Shown here: positions 16,687 through 26,420 of the stretch, one piece after another
How the letters are laid out: the number at the start of each line of letters is the position of its first letter
How positions within the stretch are numbered: the first letter of the stretch is position 1
Assembly: GCF_002382885.1 (NCBI RefSeq)
Contig: NZ_NWVL01000031.1
Coordinates: 21,452-85,451 of the forward strand
Reading direction: 5' to 3'
Length of the DNA stretch: 64,000 bases
From: Streptomyces sp. WZ.A104
GTDB taxonomy: Bacteria; Actinomycetota; Actinomycetes; Streptomycetales; Streptomycetaceae
Notes under the pieces: generated by a model
The model's input: only the letters and a program-made list of their open reading frames with translations
Database searches by the model: none
Told to the model about the DNA's origin: nothing
Position numbers and translations under genes: made by a program

Positions 16687-18192
16687 GTGCTGAAGAGGGT
16701 GTTCGTGGCGCCGGACCCGGGGCGGGTGCGGCTGCGCTTCGCCGCCCGGGCGGTGCTCGGGATCGGCCTCGCGGTCGCGCTGTGCGGCCTCGCCGGTCTC
16801 TCGCTCGCCGCGGCCATCACGGGTGGCCTCGCGGCGCTTCTCGCCCTCTTCACCGTGACCGACCCGACGGTGCGCGGGCAGGCGGCCACCACGGCGCTGC
16901 TCCCCCTCGTCGGCCTGCCCCTCCTCGCCGTGGCCGCCGTGCTGCACGACCAGCCGGTCGCCCGTGACCTGGCCTTCCTCACCGTGATGGGCGTGGGCGT
17001 GTACGCCCGGCGCTGGGGGCCGCGCGGGCACGCGCTGGGCGTCTTCGCGTTCATGACGTTCTTCGCCGCCCAGTTCCTGCACACCGTCCCCGAGCAGCTG
17101 CCCGAGCTGTACGTGGCCGTTGTGCTGTCCCTGTGCGTCTCGTCCGCCGTGCGGTTCGGGCTGTGGTGCTACGAGCGGCGGCTGCCCGTCGCGGCGGCGC
17201 CCGCACCCCCGGAGGGCCGCGGACTGGCCCGGATCACCACCCGGCAGGCCGTGCAGGCCACACTGGGCGGGGCCTTCGCGCTGGGGCTCGGGCAGGTGCT
17301 GTCGGACCAGCGGTGGTACTGGGCCGTCGGCGCCACCTGGTGGGTCTTCGTCAACACCACCTCGCGCGGGGAGACGCTCGTACGGGGATTCCGGCGGGTC
17401 CTGGGAACGGTCATCGGCATCGTCGCCGGATTCGCCGTGGCCATTCCCCTCGACGGCGCGGGTGCCCCGACCGCTGCCATCGTCGCGGTCTGCGTCTTCG
17501 GGATCTTCTACACGGCGGCGGTCTCGTACAGCTGGATGATGTTCTTCGTGACGGTGATGGTGGGCATGCTCTACGGCGTCCTGGGCGTGCTGGACGCCTC
17601 GCTGCTGTGGCTGCGCGTCGCGGAGACCGCCGTCGGGTCGCTCGGCGCGGTGATCGCCGTGCTGCTCGTCCTGCCCGTCACGACCCATGCCATCACCGAC
17701 GCGTGGATCCAGAAGGCCCTGCGGTGCGTGCACACCTGCACGGCCGAGGCCGCCGACCGCCTCGCCGGTTCGACGGTCGCCGACCCCGGGCCCCGCATCG
17801 CTGAGCTTGAACTTCTGCTGGGGCGGGTACGGCTCTCCCTCGCGCCCCTGGTTCACCCACTCAACCCACTTCGCGCCCGCAAGGCTCGCGCCCGCAAGGT
17901 CCTGGCTCTCCTCGACGACTGCGCCCGCGAGGTCCGCGGCCTGGCCCTCGTCGCGGCCGACCCGGACGCCTCGCACGACGACCGCCTCACGGCTGCCTGC
18001 TGGCGGGTCCAGTCCGCGGTCGAGGTTCTCACCTCACCCCGGCCCGGCGCGATCCCGGCCGCACTTGCCCACGCGCACCGCTGCACCGCGGCGGATCCCG
18101 CCCTTGCCCACCTCCACGACCTGGAACGCGCCCTCACCGAACTCGTCAGCCCGCTCAGCCACGCCCCTTACACGACGTCGATGAACACCTGA
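16687..18192 (+). CDS. FUSC family / aromatic-acid-exporter-like membrane protein
   Basis: A 501-residue membrane protein with two blocks of about five or six transmembrane helices (residues 20-140 and 190-330) separated by a loop near residues 155-185. A soluble helical C-terminal domain follows (about 335-500). This is the fusaric-acid-resistance/AaeB-like layout; the second block begins 'RITTRQAVQATLGGAFAL' and includes 'WYWAVGATWWVFVNT'. Members export aromatic or weak acids. I chose GTG 16687, preceded by GGAAGGGG, over ATG 16651, which directly abuts the terminator. The C-terminal residues around 'AADPALAHLHDLERAL' recur in a decayed fragment at 40784-40960 across the biosynthetic island. 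Confidence 0.85.
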   Translation: MLKRVFVAPDPGRVRLRFAARAVLGIGLAVALCGLAGLSLAAAITGGLAALLALFTVTDPTVRGQAATTALLPLVGLPLLAVAAVLHDQPVARDLAFLTVMGVGVYARRWGPRGHALGVFAFMTFFAAQFLHTVPEQLPELYVAVVLSLCVSSAVRFGLWCYERRLPVAAAPAPPEGRGLARITTRQAVQATLGGAFALGLGQVLSDQRWYWAVGATWWVFVNTTSRGETLVRGFRRVLGTVIGIVAGFAVAIPLDGAGAPTAAIVAVCVFGIFYTAAVSYSWMMFFVTVMVGMLYGVLGVLDASLLWLRVAETAVGSLGAVIAVLLVLPVTTHAITDAWIQKALRCVHTCTAEAADRLAGSTVADPGPRIAELELLLGRVRLSLAPLVHPLNPLRARKARARKVLALLDDCAREVRGLALVAADPDASHDDRLTAACWRVQSAVEVLTSPRPGAIPAALAHAHRCTAADPALAHLHDLERALTELVSPLSHAPYTTSMNT

Positions 18193-19077
18193 AGTCCGCA
18201 GTGGCATATCGCCGGACCGTCGGCAGTGGACCATCATGAAGACGGGCGGGGAGGCTGGCCCCACGGATCGAGGAGCAGTACGCGCGGGCCAAGGGACGTA
18301 TCCGCCGCCGCGCGTGAACGCTTGAAGCAGGCCGCTGCTGCGATCCCTCCGCGCATGTCCGCTCAGCCGTCCGTCGGCACGCTGGCCGAGTTGGTCCAGG
18401 CGCGGCCGACACCACCGGCTTTGTGGTCCTGCACCGCTCGGCGGAGATCCTGGAAGGCCGCTTTCTGCCGTTCTCCCGATCCGGACCGCGTCACCGAGTA
18501 GTGCCTTGCCCAGCGGTTCCCGATCAGTGGGACTCCCAGGCCCGTCAACCTCGCTCTGCCCGCAGCCAGTGCCTGTCTCTACGGCATCGTCCATGCCGCC
18601 CCCACAGGAGCAGGGCGCCCCCAGTGGTGGATGCCGGGTCGGCTCCCTCGTACGCGGTGATTCCGGACTCTTCGGCCTCGGGGGAGGGCACCGGGACTTC
18701 GCACCGCTTCGGCGAATGGCCGGTGGGGCCCAGCAGTAGTCCGCTGCGCCCGTGCCGGCATGTGGCGTCCCGCATCCGTATGTCCGACCCACCCAAACCC
18801 CTGCCTCCCCGCATCTCTTGTACCGCCGCGCCGCGCGGTCTGGAGGGTGACCAGCGTCATGCGCGGGTGTGTACGTAGGTCCAATGTCTTCGCGGATCCA
18901 GCGTGTTTGGATCTTGCCTGGATCGCGGGTCGTGGATAAGGGGAACGGCCAACCGGATTGGTTCCGAGCCATTCTGAATGGCCATCGGGAGACGAGACGC
19001 CTGCCCGGCGGGACACCCGGCAGCCGCCGCCACCGTCCGCGCAGTCGCGAAGAGATCTCTGGAGAGAAAGTGGCTCG
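18193..19077. other. 885-bp gene-poor junction before the biosynthetic operon
   Basis: No intact gene is supported. Short open frames on both strands have poor start sites and no recognisable domains. A few stretches look like broken coding sequence (for example around 18280-18480, where coding-like composition shifts frame). The lower part, from about 18880, should hold the promoter and leader of the biosynthetic operon, ending in GGAGAG (19061-19066). This is the left border of the island. Confidence 0.5.
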
Positions 19078-20874
19078 ATGATCGACATCCAGCAGCAGGT
19101 ACCGCACACCGGGGCGCCCGCACACTGCCTGAACGACCTGTTCGCCGTGCACGCGGCGGCGGTTCCAGGGGCTCCCGCCGTCACGCAGGCCGACCAGACC
19201 CTGACCTACGGCGAACTGCGCGACCGAGCGCTCCGGCTGGGCGCCCGCCTGCGTGGTCGTGGTGTTGGTCCCGACGTCGTGGTGGGTCTCCACGTCGAAC
19301 GCTCCCTCGACATGATCGTCGGCATGCTCGGCATCCTTGAGGCCGGTGGCGCTTACCTGCCGCTGCGCACCGATGATCCCGTCGAGCGGGTGGCGGGCAT
19401 CCTCAAGGACTCCGGGGCCGCGTCCGTGATCACCTCGGCTGCCACCCACGAGCGGCTGGCAGCCTTCGGTGACGCGCGGGTCAGGGTGGACGTCGCGTAT
19501 CCGGCCCCGGCGCCCGGTGCCTTCCACGGGCCGCGGCCCACCGCGGAGAACCTGGCGTACGTCATTTACACCTCGGGGACCACGGGCGCTCCCAAGGGCG
19601 TCGCCGTCCCGCACCGGGCCGCCGAGCGCATCGTCCGCACCGGCGTCTACGCCGACTTCGGGTCGCAGGAGACGTTCCTGCAGATCTGCCCGCTCTCCTT
19701 CGACGCCCACGTACTCGAGGTCTGGGGCTCGCTCGCCAACGGCGGGCACCTGGTCCTGCACCCGAACAGCCGGGTGTCGGCCGAATCGGTCATGGAGACC
19801 GTGCGCGCCCACAGCGTCACCGCCCTGTGGCTCACGCCGACCGTGTTCAACCAGGTCGTCGACGAGGGCCTGTTCGAGGGATCCGGGCTCCGCCAGGTCG
19901 TCATCGGCGGCGAGGTGGTGTCGACGCCGCACCTCGCCCGGGCGATGCAGACGACGGACATCCGCTTCTCCAACGGTTACGGGCCCACCGAGGCAGGCGT
20001 GTTCACCTGCTGCCGCGTGTTCGAGGAGGCCGACCTGGCGTACTCGCCGCCCCCGGTCGGAGCACCGCTGCCCGGCACCCGGGTCTGGGTCGTGGACGCC
20101 GAGGGGAAGCAGGTGCCGGAAGGGGAACTCGGCGAGCTGTACATCGGCGGTGACGCGCTCGCGCACGGCTACCACGGGCGGCCCGACCTGACCGGGAAGA
20201 GCTTCATCCCCGACCCGTTCGGCGGCGCCCCGGATGAGCGGGTCTACAAGTCTGGGGATCTGGCCCGGGCGCTGCCGGGCGGCCTGATCCAGGTCATCGG
20301 CCGCATCGACAGTCAGGTCAAGATCCGGGGCAACCGGGTCGAACTGACCGAGGTCGAATCGGCGCTGCTGGCGGCGCCCGGGGTGCGGCAGGCCGCCGTG
20401 GTCGACAAGCCGCAGGGCGGTGAGCGGGTACTCGCCGCCTACATCGTCCCCGCGGAGGGCGCGGCACCGACCGTGGCCGAGCTGCGCGGCCTGCTCGCCG
20501 AGCGGCTGCCCGACTACATGATCCCGTCGGAGCTGTTCCGGCTGGACCGGATCCCGCTGACGAGCAACGGCAAGGCGGACCGCAGCGCATTGCGCCAGGG
20601 CACCGACGGCACACGCCTGGAACTGGGGGTCGCCTTCCGCCCGGCGGCCACGGACCTGGAGGGCACGCTCAGCGCCATCTGGGCCGAGGTGCTGACAACC
20701 CCATCCGTCGGCGTCGACGACAACTACTTCGACCTGGGCGGTACGTCGATCTCCATCAAGCAGGCGCACCAGCGCATCCAGGACGAGCTGGGGATCCGGC
20801 TGTCCCTCGTTTCGATGTTCGAGTACCCCACCGTGCGGCTCCTGGCCGAAGCGATCGCCAACTCTGAGGTGTAG
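19078..20874 (+). CDS. NRPS-like adenylation (A) - carrier protein (PCP) didomain
   Basis: A 598-residue protein. The adenylation core motifs are all present: 'YIYTSGTTGAPKG'-like A3 (165-174), 'NGYGPTE' A5 (299-305), 'YKSGDLAR' A7, 'RIDSQVKIRGNRVEL' A8 and the A10 lysine in 'SNGKADR' (K499). The pocket aspartate D209 in 'SFDAHVLEVW' is kept, which suggests an alpha-amino-acid substrate; the rest of the pocket is not one I can assign. The carrier domain (about 525-595) has S557 in 'LGGTSI' for phosphopantetheine. There is no condensation domain and no MbtH gene. It heads the operon, 4 bases before the KS-KR-ACP gene, so it probably presents an aminoacyl starter to that KS. Confidence 0.9.
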   Translation: MIDIQQQVPHTGAPAHCLNDLFAVHAAAVPGAPAVTQADQTLTYGELRDRALRLGARLRGRGVGPDVVVGLHVERSLDMIVGMLGILEAGGAYLPLRTDDPVERVAGILKDSGAASVITSAATHERLAAFGDARVRVDVAYPAPAPGAFHGPRPTAENLAYVIYTSGTTGAPKGVAVPHRAAERIVRTGVYADFGSQETFLQICPLSFDAHVLEVWGSLANGGHLVLHPNSRVSAESVMETVRAHSVTALWLTPTVFNQVVDEGLFEGSGLRQVVIGGEVVSTPHLARAMQTTDIRFSNGYGPTEAGVFTCCRVFEEADLAYSPPPVGAPLPGTRVWVVDAEGKQVPEGELGELYIGGDALAHGYHGRPDLTGKSFIPDPFGGAPDERVYKSGDLARALPGGLIQVIGRIDSQVKIRGNRVELTEVESALLAAPGVRQAAVVDKPQGGERVLAAYIVPAEGAAPTVAELRGLLAERLPDYMIPSELFRLDRIPLTSNGKADRSALRQGTDGTRLELGVAFRPAATDLEGTLSAIWAEVLTTPSVGVDDNYFDLGGTSISIKQAHQRIQDELGIRLSLVSMFEYPTVRLLAEAIANSEV

Positions 20875-20878
20875 AAAA

Positions 20879-23800
20879 GTGACCACTCCTTCGAACACGG
20901 GCCGCCCGGACATCGCGGTCGTCGGCATGGCCGCCGTCTTGCCCGGGGCCCCCGACCTCGACGCCTTCTGGTCCCTCGTACGCGAGGGCCGTGAGGCCGT
21001 CACACACGGCTCGCCCCGTGTCGTCGAAGACGGGACGGGACGCCGCTGGGTGCGGGCCCGCGGTGTCATGGACGGTGTGAAGGACTTCGATGCGGAGTTC
21101 TTCGGCATACCGAAGCGCGAGGCGGAGGTGCTCGATCCGCAGCACCGCCACTTCCTGCAGTGTGCGTGGAACGCCATGGAGGACGCGGGCTACGACCCGT
21201 ACCGGATCGGTGAGGACGTCGCCGTCTACTCCTCGGTGGGCCCCAACACCTACTACGAGAGCCGGGACTTCGGGCCCCGCTCGGCGGCCGAGCGCATGCT
21301 CATCCAGCTCTCCAACGGCCCGGACACCCTGCCGACGCGCATCTCCTACAAGCTCGGTCTGACCGGCGAGAGCGTCAACGTCCAGTCGGCCTGCTCCTCG
21401 GCCGCCGTCGCCGTGCACCTGGCCTGCGAGGCGCTGCGCGAGGGCCGGGCGGGCACCGCACTCGTCGGCGCGGCCAGCATTGGCACCGCCGACACCCTGG
21501 CCTACGAGCACCAGGACGGGTTCATCCTGTCGGCGGACGGCAGCACCCGTGCATACGACAGCAAGGGGTCCGGCTACGTCGAGGGGGACGGTGTGGGCGT
21601 CCTGGTCCTGCGGCGCCTGGCGGACGCGCAGCGTGACGGCGACCACATCCACGCCGTCATCAAGGGCAGCGCGGTCAACAACGACGGCCGCGCCAAGGCG
21701 GGCTTCTCCGCTCCCAGCATCGAGGGCCAGTCGCGAGTGATCCGTACCGCACTGGAGGCATCCGGGGTGCAGGCCGAGTCCATCGGTCTGCTGGAAGGAC
21801 ACGGCACCGGCACGCTCGTCGGCGACCCGATCGAGGTCCGCGGCCTGACACGCGCCTACAAGTCGTTCACCTCGAAGACCGGTTACGTCTCGCTCGGTTC
21901 GGTGAAGGCGAACATCGGCCACCTCTGCTTCGCGTCCGGCATCGCAGGGCTCCTCAAGGCGATCCTGTGCCTCAAGCACGCCGAACTCCCGCCCATGGCC
22001 GTGCTCGACGAGATCAACCCGGACATCGACCTCGACGCCACCCCCTTCTACATCAACCGCACGCTGAGGCCGTGGGAAGCCGAGGTCAGGCGCGCCGGGG
22101 TGAGCTGCTTCGGCATGGGCGGCACCAACGCCCACTTCGTGCTGGAGCAGGCCCCCGAGCCGCAGCCGCGCGCGGAAACGGCCGACACCGACGGCCCGTA
22201 CGCGGTTCTGCTGTCCGGCCGCACCGAGCAGGCGCTGCGTCAGGTCAAGGAGCGGATGCGCGAGTTCGTCGCCGCCCGCCCGGATACCGACCTGGCCGAC
22301 CTCGCCTTCACCCTCGCCGCGGGCCGCCGTCCGCTGGCCCACCGGTGGGCCGCCGCCGTGGCTTCGACGGCCGAACTGGAGCAGGCGCTCACCGGCCCGG
22401 AGAACGATGCCGCCGCCGGGAGCACTGAGGGGGGCGGCACGGCCGCGGCCGTCGCGGGCGAGTGGGCCGCCGGGGGGAACCCGGACTGGAAGGCCGCCTT
22501 CGCGGCCCGCAGGCCCCGTCGCATCGCTCTGCCCACCTACCCCTGGCAGGGCGAACGGCTGTGGATCGAACCGTCGGCCGGGGAGAGCGCGAGCGGTGCC
22601 CTGTTGGAGCCCGAGGAGCAGGCGCCGCTCGCCGACTGGCTGTACCGGCCGGTGTGGACCAGGACCTCGCTGCCCCGCCCGTACCACCGGGGCGATCTGC
22701 CCGGCACCGACGGGGCCGCCCTCGTGATCGGCGACGGCCGCCCGATGACCGAGTCCGTCCGCGACGAGCTGGACGCCGCCGGCCTGACCTGCGTACTGGT
22801 CGAGCCGGGCACCGAGTTCGAGGCGGACCGGGAGCGCCGCCGGGTACGAGTGCGGCCTGCGCACGCCGAGGACGCGGCCCGCCTGGTGGAATGGGCGGTC
22901 GCCGAGGGCGGCCCCGTCCGCAAGGTCGTGCACCTGAGCTCGTACGGCGGCCGGGCCGCCGACAGCCAGGAGGGCATTGCCCTGGGTGCGCTCAGCATGC
23001 TCAACCTGGTCCGGGCGCTCACCGGCGCGGCCCAGACTCCCGAGATCTGGGTGGTCACCGAGAACGCGCAGCCCGCCCAGGGCGAGCCAACCGCCCTGGA
23101 CCTGGAGGCCGCCGCACTACTCGGGCTGTGCCGGGTCGTCCCGCAGGAGCACAGCGGGATCAGCTGCCACTGCGTGGACTTCTCGGCCGGGAGCCTGCCG
23201 ACCGACGTGGTCCCGCGTCTGCTGGCCGAGATGTCCACGGGCCAGCAGGAGCTGGAGGTCGTCTACCGGGGTGAAGACCGCCTGATCAGCACGGTGGAGC
23301 GGGTCGAGGCCGAGCCCGGCCTGCCCGCCCCGTTGCAGACCGACGGGGTCTACCTGATTACCGGTGGCCTCGGCCGGATCGGCCTCACCATCGCCGAGCA
23401 GTTCGCCCGCACCACCCGGGTCCGGCTGGCCCTGGTCTCGCGTGGCGGACTTGACCCGGCCGACACCGGAGGCCGCGGGCAGGCCGTGCGCGCGCTGCGG
23501 GAACTCGGCGCCGAGGTAAGGGTGTTCGCCGCCGACGTGGCGGACGAGCAGCAGATGGAACAGGTAGTCGAGCAGGTCACCGAGGAGTGGGGACCAGTCA
23601 ACGGTGTGGTCCACTCGGCCGGCATCGAGGAAGGCCGTAACTTCTCCCTGCTCGCCGACACGACCACCGAGCGGGCAATCGAGGCCCTGCGCCCGAAGGT
23701 GCCGGGCATCGCCGCCCTCGACCGGGCCACCCGGGCCCAGCCGCTCGACTTCTGTCTCGTCTGTTCCAGCCTCGACACCCTGCTCGGCGGCATCGCCTTC

Positions 23801-24400
23801 GGTATCTACACCGCGGCCAACCGCTACCTGGACAGCTACGCCCACTGGAGGCGCGCCCACGGTGCCCCGTGGGTCAGCGTCGACTGGGACTCATGGCGCT
23901 TCGACGACAGCGGCAGCGCCCGAATCGGTGCCGCCGCCGCCCGTACCGCGATCCGCCGTGAACAGGGCGGTCGGTTGCTGGGCGCGATCCTCGCCTTGGG
24001 CGAGGCCCAGGTCGTGGTCTCGACCGTCCCGCTGGCCGAGCGGATCGAGCGGATCCGTCTTACGTTCGAGCCCAAGAACGACGCCTGGGACCCCGGCGCG
24101 GCGGGCCACACGACGAAGGACGAGGTGGGCGCCCTCATCCGGCAGATCATCGCCGAGGTCGCCGAGGTGGACGAGATCGCCGATGAGGACGAACTGCTCG
24201 CGGTCGGCTGCGACTCGCTCGCACTCCTGGAGGTGGTTTCCCGCGTTGAGCAGGCACTCCAGGCCAAGCTGCCCCTCGCGGAGTTCTGGGGGTGCACCAC
24301 CGTCGGCGAGCTCGTGGAGGTCGGCTGGGGCAGCGTGCCCCGGCAGCCCGAGGGGGAGACCGACGCGGGACAGGAGGCACTGCGCCATCTCGCCGGTTAG
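20879..24400 (+). CDS. AT-less polyketide synthase module (KS-KR-ACP)
   Basis: A 1173-residue protein with a GTG start. The ketosynthase (about 10-430) has a complete Cys-His-His triad: C172 in 'QSACSS', H308 in 'GHGTGT' and H348 in 'NIGHL'. A flanking linker ends in 'LPTYPWQGERLW' near residue 560. No acyltransferase domain lies between KS and KR. The ketoreductase (about 595-1060) begins 'DWLYRPVW', a start common in trans-AT modules, with the NADP motif GGLGRIG (829-835), Ser near 964 and Tyr977. The ACP (about 1085-1155) has S1113 in 'GCDSL'. Malonyl would have to be loaded in trans. Expected chemistry: one decarboxylative extension of the aminoacyl-PCP, then keto reduction to a beta-hydroxy-gamma-amino acyl-ACP. 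Confidence 0.9.
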   Translation: MTTPSNTGRPDIAVVGMAAVLPGAPDLDAFWSLVREGREAVTHGSPRVVEDGTGRRWVRARGVMDGVKDFDAEFFGIPKREAEVLDPQHRHFLQCAWNAMEDAGYDPYRIGEDVAVYSSVGPNTYYESRDFGPRSAAERMLIQLSNGPDTLPTRISYKLGLTGESVNVQSACSSAAVAVHLACEALREGRAGTALVGAASIGTADTLAYEHQDGFILSADGSTRAYDSKGSGYVEGDGVGVLVLRRLADAQRDGDHIHAVIKGSAVNNDGRAKAGFSAPSIEGQSRVIRTALEASGVQAESIGLLEGHGTGTLVGDPIEVRGLTRAYKSFTSKTGYVSLGSVKANIGHLCFASGIAGLLKAILCLKHAELPPMAVLDEINPDIDLDATPFYINRTLRPWEAEVRRAGVSCFGMGGTNAHFVLEQAPEPQPRAETADTDGPYAVLLSGRTEQALRQVKERMREFVAARPDTDLADLAFTLAAGRRPLAHRWAAAVASTAELEQALTGPENDAAAGSTEGGGTAAAVAGEWAAGGNPDWKAAFAARRPRRIALPTYPWQGERLWIEPSAGESASGALLEPEEQAPLADWLYRPVWTRTSLPRPYHRGDLPGTDGAALVIGDGRPMTESVRDELDAAGLTCVLVEPGTEFEADRERRRVRVRPAHAEDAARLVEWAVAEGGPVRKVVHLSSYGGRAADSQEGIALGALSMLNLVRALTGAAQTPEIWVVTENAQPAQGEPTALDLEAAALLGLCRVVPQEHSGISCHCVDFSAGSLPTDVVPRLLAEMSTGQQELEVVYRGEDRLISTVERVEAEPGLPAPLQTDGVYLITGGLGRIGLTIAEQFARTTRVRLALVSRGGLDPADTGGRGQAVRALRELGAEVRVFAADVADEQQMEQVVEQVTEEWGPVNGVVHSAGIEEGRNFSLLADTTTERAIEALRPKVPGIAALDRATRAQPLDFCLVCSSLDTLLGGIAFGIYTAANRYLDSYAHWRRAHGAPWVSVDWDSWRFDDSGSARIGAAAARTAIRREQGGRLLGAILALGEAQVVVSTVPLAERIERIRLTFEPKNDAWDPGAAGHTTKDEVGALIRQIIAEVAEVDEIADEDELLAVGCDSLALLEVVSRVEQALQAKLPLAEFWGCTTVGELVEVGWGSVPRQPEGETDAGQEALRHLAG

Positions 24401-24432
24401 CCCTCGTGCCCACGGACGCCAGCAGACTTGGA

Positions 24433-25647
24433 ATGAAGATGTACGAGAATCTTGATCTCGCCAGGGCACGTGCCGAAACGCCCGGGGTCAACCACGTGGT
24501 CCACCTCAACAACGCCGGCGCCAGCCTCGCCCCCCTGCCCGTACTCGATGTGATGACGGCGTACCTGCGTCTTGAAGGCAGGGTGGGCCCGTACGAGGCG
24601 GCGGAGCGTTCCGAGCCTGCCATCGGCAACGCCCACGCGGCGCTCGCCTCCCTGCTCAACTGCAGCCGCCAGGAGATCGCCATCCTGGACAGCGCGACCC
24701 GGGCCTGGGGCCTGGCGATGTCCTCCCTGCCGCTCCGGGCCGGCGACCGGGTGATCATCTCCGCGGTCGAGTACGGCAGCAACTACCTTTCGCTCCTGCA
24801 CCTCGCGCAGCGTCTGGAGCTGTCCCTCGAAGTGGCGCCCGTCGACGCGAACGGCGTGGTCGACGTGGCCGCGCTGGAGGCGATGCTGGACGAGCGGGTC
24901 GGGCTGATCGCCATGGTTCATGTCCCCATGCATGACGCCCTGGTCAACCCGGTGGCCGAGATTGGAATGGTGGCCCGCCGGCACGGCATCCCCTACCTGG
25001 TCGACGCATGCCAGTCGGTGGGGCAGCTGCCTGTCGACGTCGCGGAGATCGGCTGCGACCTCCTGGTCGGCACGGGACGCAAGTTCCTGCGTGGACCACG
25101 GGGAACTGGATTCCTCTATGTGCGTCAGGACATCGCCCACCGTCTTGTACCGCCCCTCGTCGGCCTGGACGGCGTCGAATGGCTCTCGGGTACCTACCGG
25201 CTGGCGCCCGGTGCCCGCCGCTTCGAGACCTGGGAGACCAACGCGGCCGCCCGCATCGGCCTCGGCGTCGCCGTCGACTACGCGCTGGGCTGGGGGGTCG
25301 AGCGTACGTACGGGCGGATGCAGCGGCTCGCGGCGGATCTGCGTGGGGAACTCGCCGGCTTGCCCGGCGTGGTCCTCCACGACCGCGGCCGTGAGCAGTG
25401 CGGCACCATCGCGATGTCCTTCGAGGGCTGGGGCGAATTCGAGGTGCGCAATGCCCTGAAGGACGCGGGGATCAACACATGGGTCTGCCTGGAGAACGCG
25501 GCCTGTGTCGACATGCAGCAGCGGGGGCTGAGCACTCTGCTCCGGGTCTCACCCCACTACTACAACTCGGAGCAGGAGCTGGAACGGTTCTGCAGCGTGC
25601 TTGAAGACGTACTCGTCGGCACCCGCCGAGAAAGGGTGTTCGCATGA
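24433..25647 (+). CDS. class V aminotransferase-fold PLP enzyme (cysteine desulfurase-like)
   Basis: A 404-residue fold-type I PLP enzyme. 'HLNNAGASLAPLPV' opens the domain, 'VDACQSVGQLPVDV' binds the pyridine ring and phosphate, and K217 in 'GTGRKFLRGPRGTGF' should form the Schiff base. A C-terminal cysteine region reads 'ENAACVDMQQRGLSTLLRVSPHYYNSEQE'; it lacks the RxGxHCxxP desulfurase loop, so simple sulfur mobilisation is less likely than another elimination, epimerisation or transamination reaction. The position inside the operon suggests work on the carrier-bound or free amino acid. Its stop overlaps the thioesterase start by 4 bases. The start is ambiguous: ATG 24433 or GTG 24406, both with weak ribosome binding sites. 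Confidence 0.82.
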   Translation: MKMYENLDLARARAETPGVNHVVHLNNAGASLAPLPVLDVMTAYLRLEGRVGPYEAAERSEPAIGNAHAALASLLNCSRQEIAILDSATRAWGLAMSSLPLRAGDRVIISAVEYGSNYLSLLHLAQRLELSLEVAPVDANGVVDVAALEAMLDERVGLIAMVHVPMHDALVNPVAEIGMVARRHGIPYLVDACQSVGQLPVDVAEIGCDLLVGTGRKFLRGPRGTGFLYVRQDIAHRLVPPLVGLDGVEWLSGTYRLAPGARRFETWETNAAARIGLGVAVDYALGWGVERTYGRMQRLAADLRGELAGLPGVVLHDRGREQCGTIAMSFEGWGEFEVRNALKDAGINTWVCLENAACVDMQQRGLSTLLRVSPHYYNSEQELERFCSVLEDVLVGTRRERVFA

Positions 25648-26420
25648 CCACGACGACGGCCTCCCCCTGGATCAAACGCCCGCGCGTGCTGCCCGAGGCG
25701 CGCGCCCGCCTCTTCTGCGTGCCCCACGGCGGCGGCGGCCCGTCCTCCTTCGCTCGCTGGGTGCCCGGACTGGCCCCGGAAGTGGAGGTGTGCCTGATCC
25801 ATCTCCCCGGGCGGGAGAGCCGGCTGCGCGAAGAGCCGCTCACTGACCTGAGGCTCATCGCCGCTCATATCGCCGAGGCCATGGCCCCCCTGCTCGACCG
25901 GCCGTTCGCCCTGCTCGGGCACAGCATGGGCGCGATCATCGGGTACGAAGCCGCCCTGCTGCTGCCCGCGGCGCCGAGCCATGTGTTCGCCTCCGCCTCC
26001 CCGCCGCCCCACGGCGTGGAGGAGGAACCGCCGGTCTCACACCTGCCCGACGCCGAGTTCCTGGCCGAGGTACGCCGCTCCTACGACGGCATACCGGACG
26101 TCGTCTGGAACGACGCGGACCTGATGGCGCTCATGCTGCCCTCGCTGCGCTCGGACTTCGCGGCGTACGAGGAATACCGGTGGCGGCCGAGCGAGCCGCT
26201 GCCTTGCCCCGTCACCGTCCTGGGTGGCAAGGACGACCCGCTGGCACCGGTCGGAACGCTCTCGGACTGGTCCCGGCTCACCTCGGGGATCTGCCGGACG
26301 CTGCTGTTCGACGGCGGGCACTTCTACCTGAACGAGGCCCGCCCGCAGGTGCAGGACCTGGTGCGCGAGGCCCTGACGACACCGGCACCAGCACCGGCAG
26401 CGACGAAAGGGCTCGGGTGA
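25644..26420 (+). CDS. type II thioesterase
   Basis: A 258-residue alpha/beta hydrolase of the GrsT/RifR class. It starts with 'RLFCVPHGGGGPSSFARW' (oxyanion region), has the nucleophile elbow GHSMG at residues 92-96 (S94), the Asp in 'GGKDDPLAP' and the catalytic His in 'FDGGHFYLNE'. Such enzymes hydrolyse aberrant acyl groups from carrier proteins or release the product. No thioesterase domain is fused to the assembly-line proteins, so this one may also release the product. ATGA/GTGA overlaps tie it to both neighbours. Confidence 0.92.
   Translation: MTTTTASPWIKRPRVLPEARARLFCVPHGGGGPSSFARWVPGLAPEVEVCLIHLPGRESRLREEPLTDLRLIAAHIAEAMAPLLDRPFALLGHSMGAIIGYEAALLLPAAPSHVFASASPPPHGVEEEPPVSHLPDAEFLAEVRRSYDGIPDVVWNDADLMALMLPSLRSDFAAYEEYRWRPSEPLPCPVTVLGGKDDPLAPVGTLSDWSRLTSGICRTLLFDGGHFYLNEARPQVQDLVREALTTPAPAPAATKGLG

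Noticed and set aside
18034..21177. A 1047-codon minus-strand frame across the FUSC end, junction and adenylation gene
   Set aside because: Antisense to the A-PCP gene, whose motifs are all on the plus strand; no start signal or domain.
24433..25647. Thiolactomycin-type (thiotetronate) sulfur chemistry from a NifS-like gene beside a KS
   Set aside because: The enzyme lacks the desulfurase Cys loop, no tRNA-thiouridylase homologue or P450 is present, and the salvage genes point to SAM chemistry instead.
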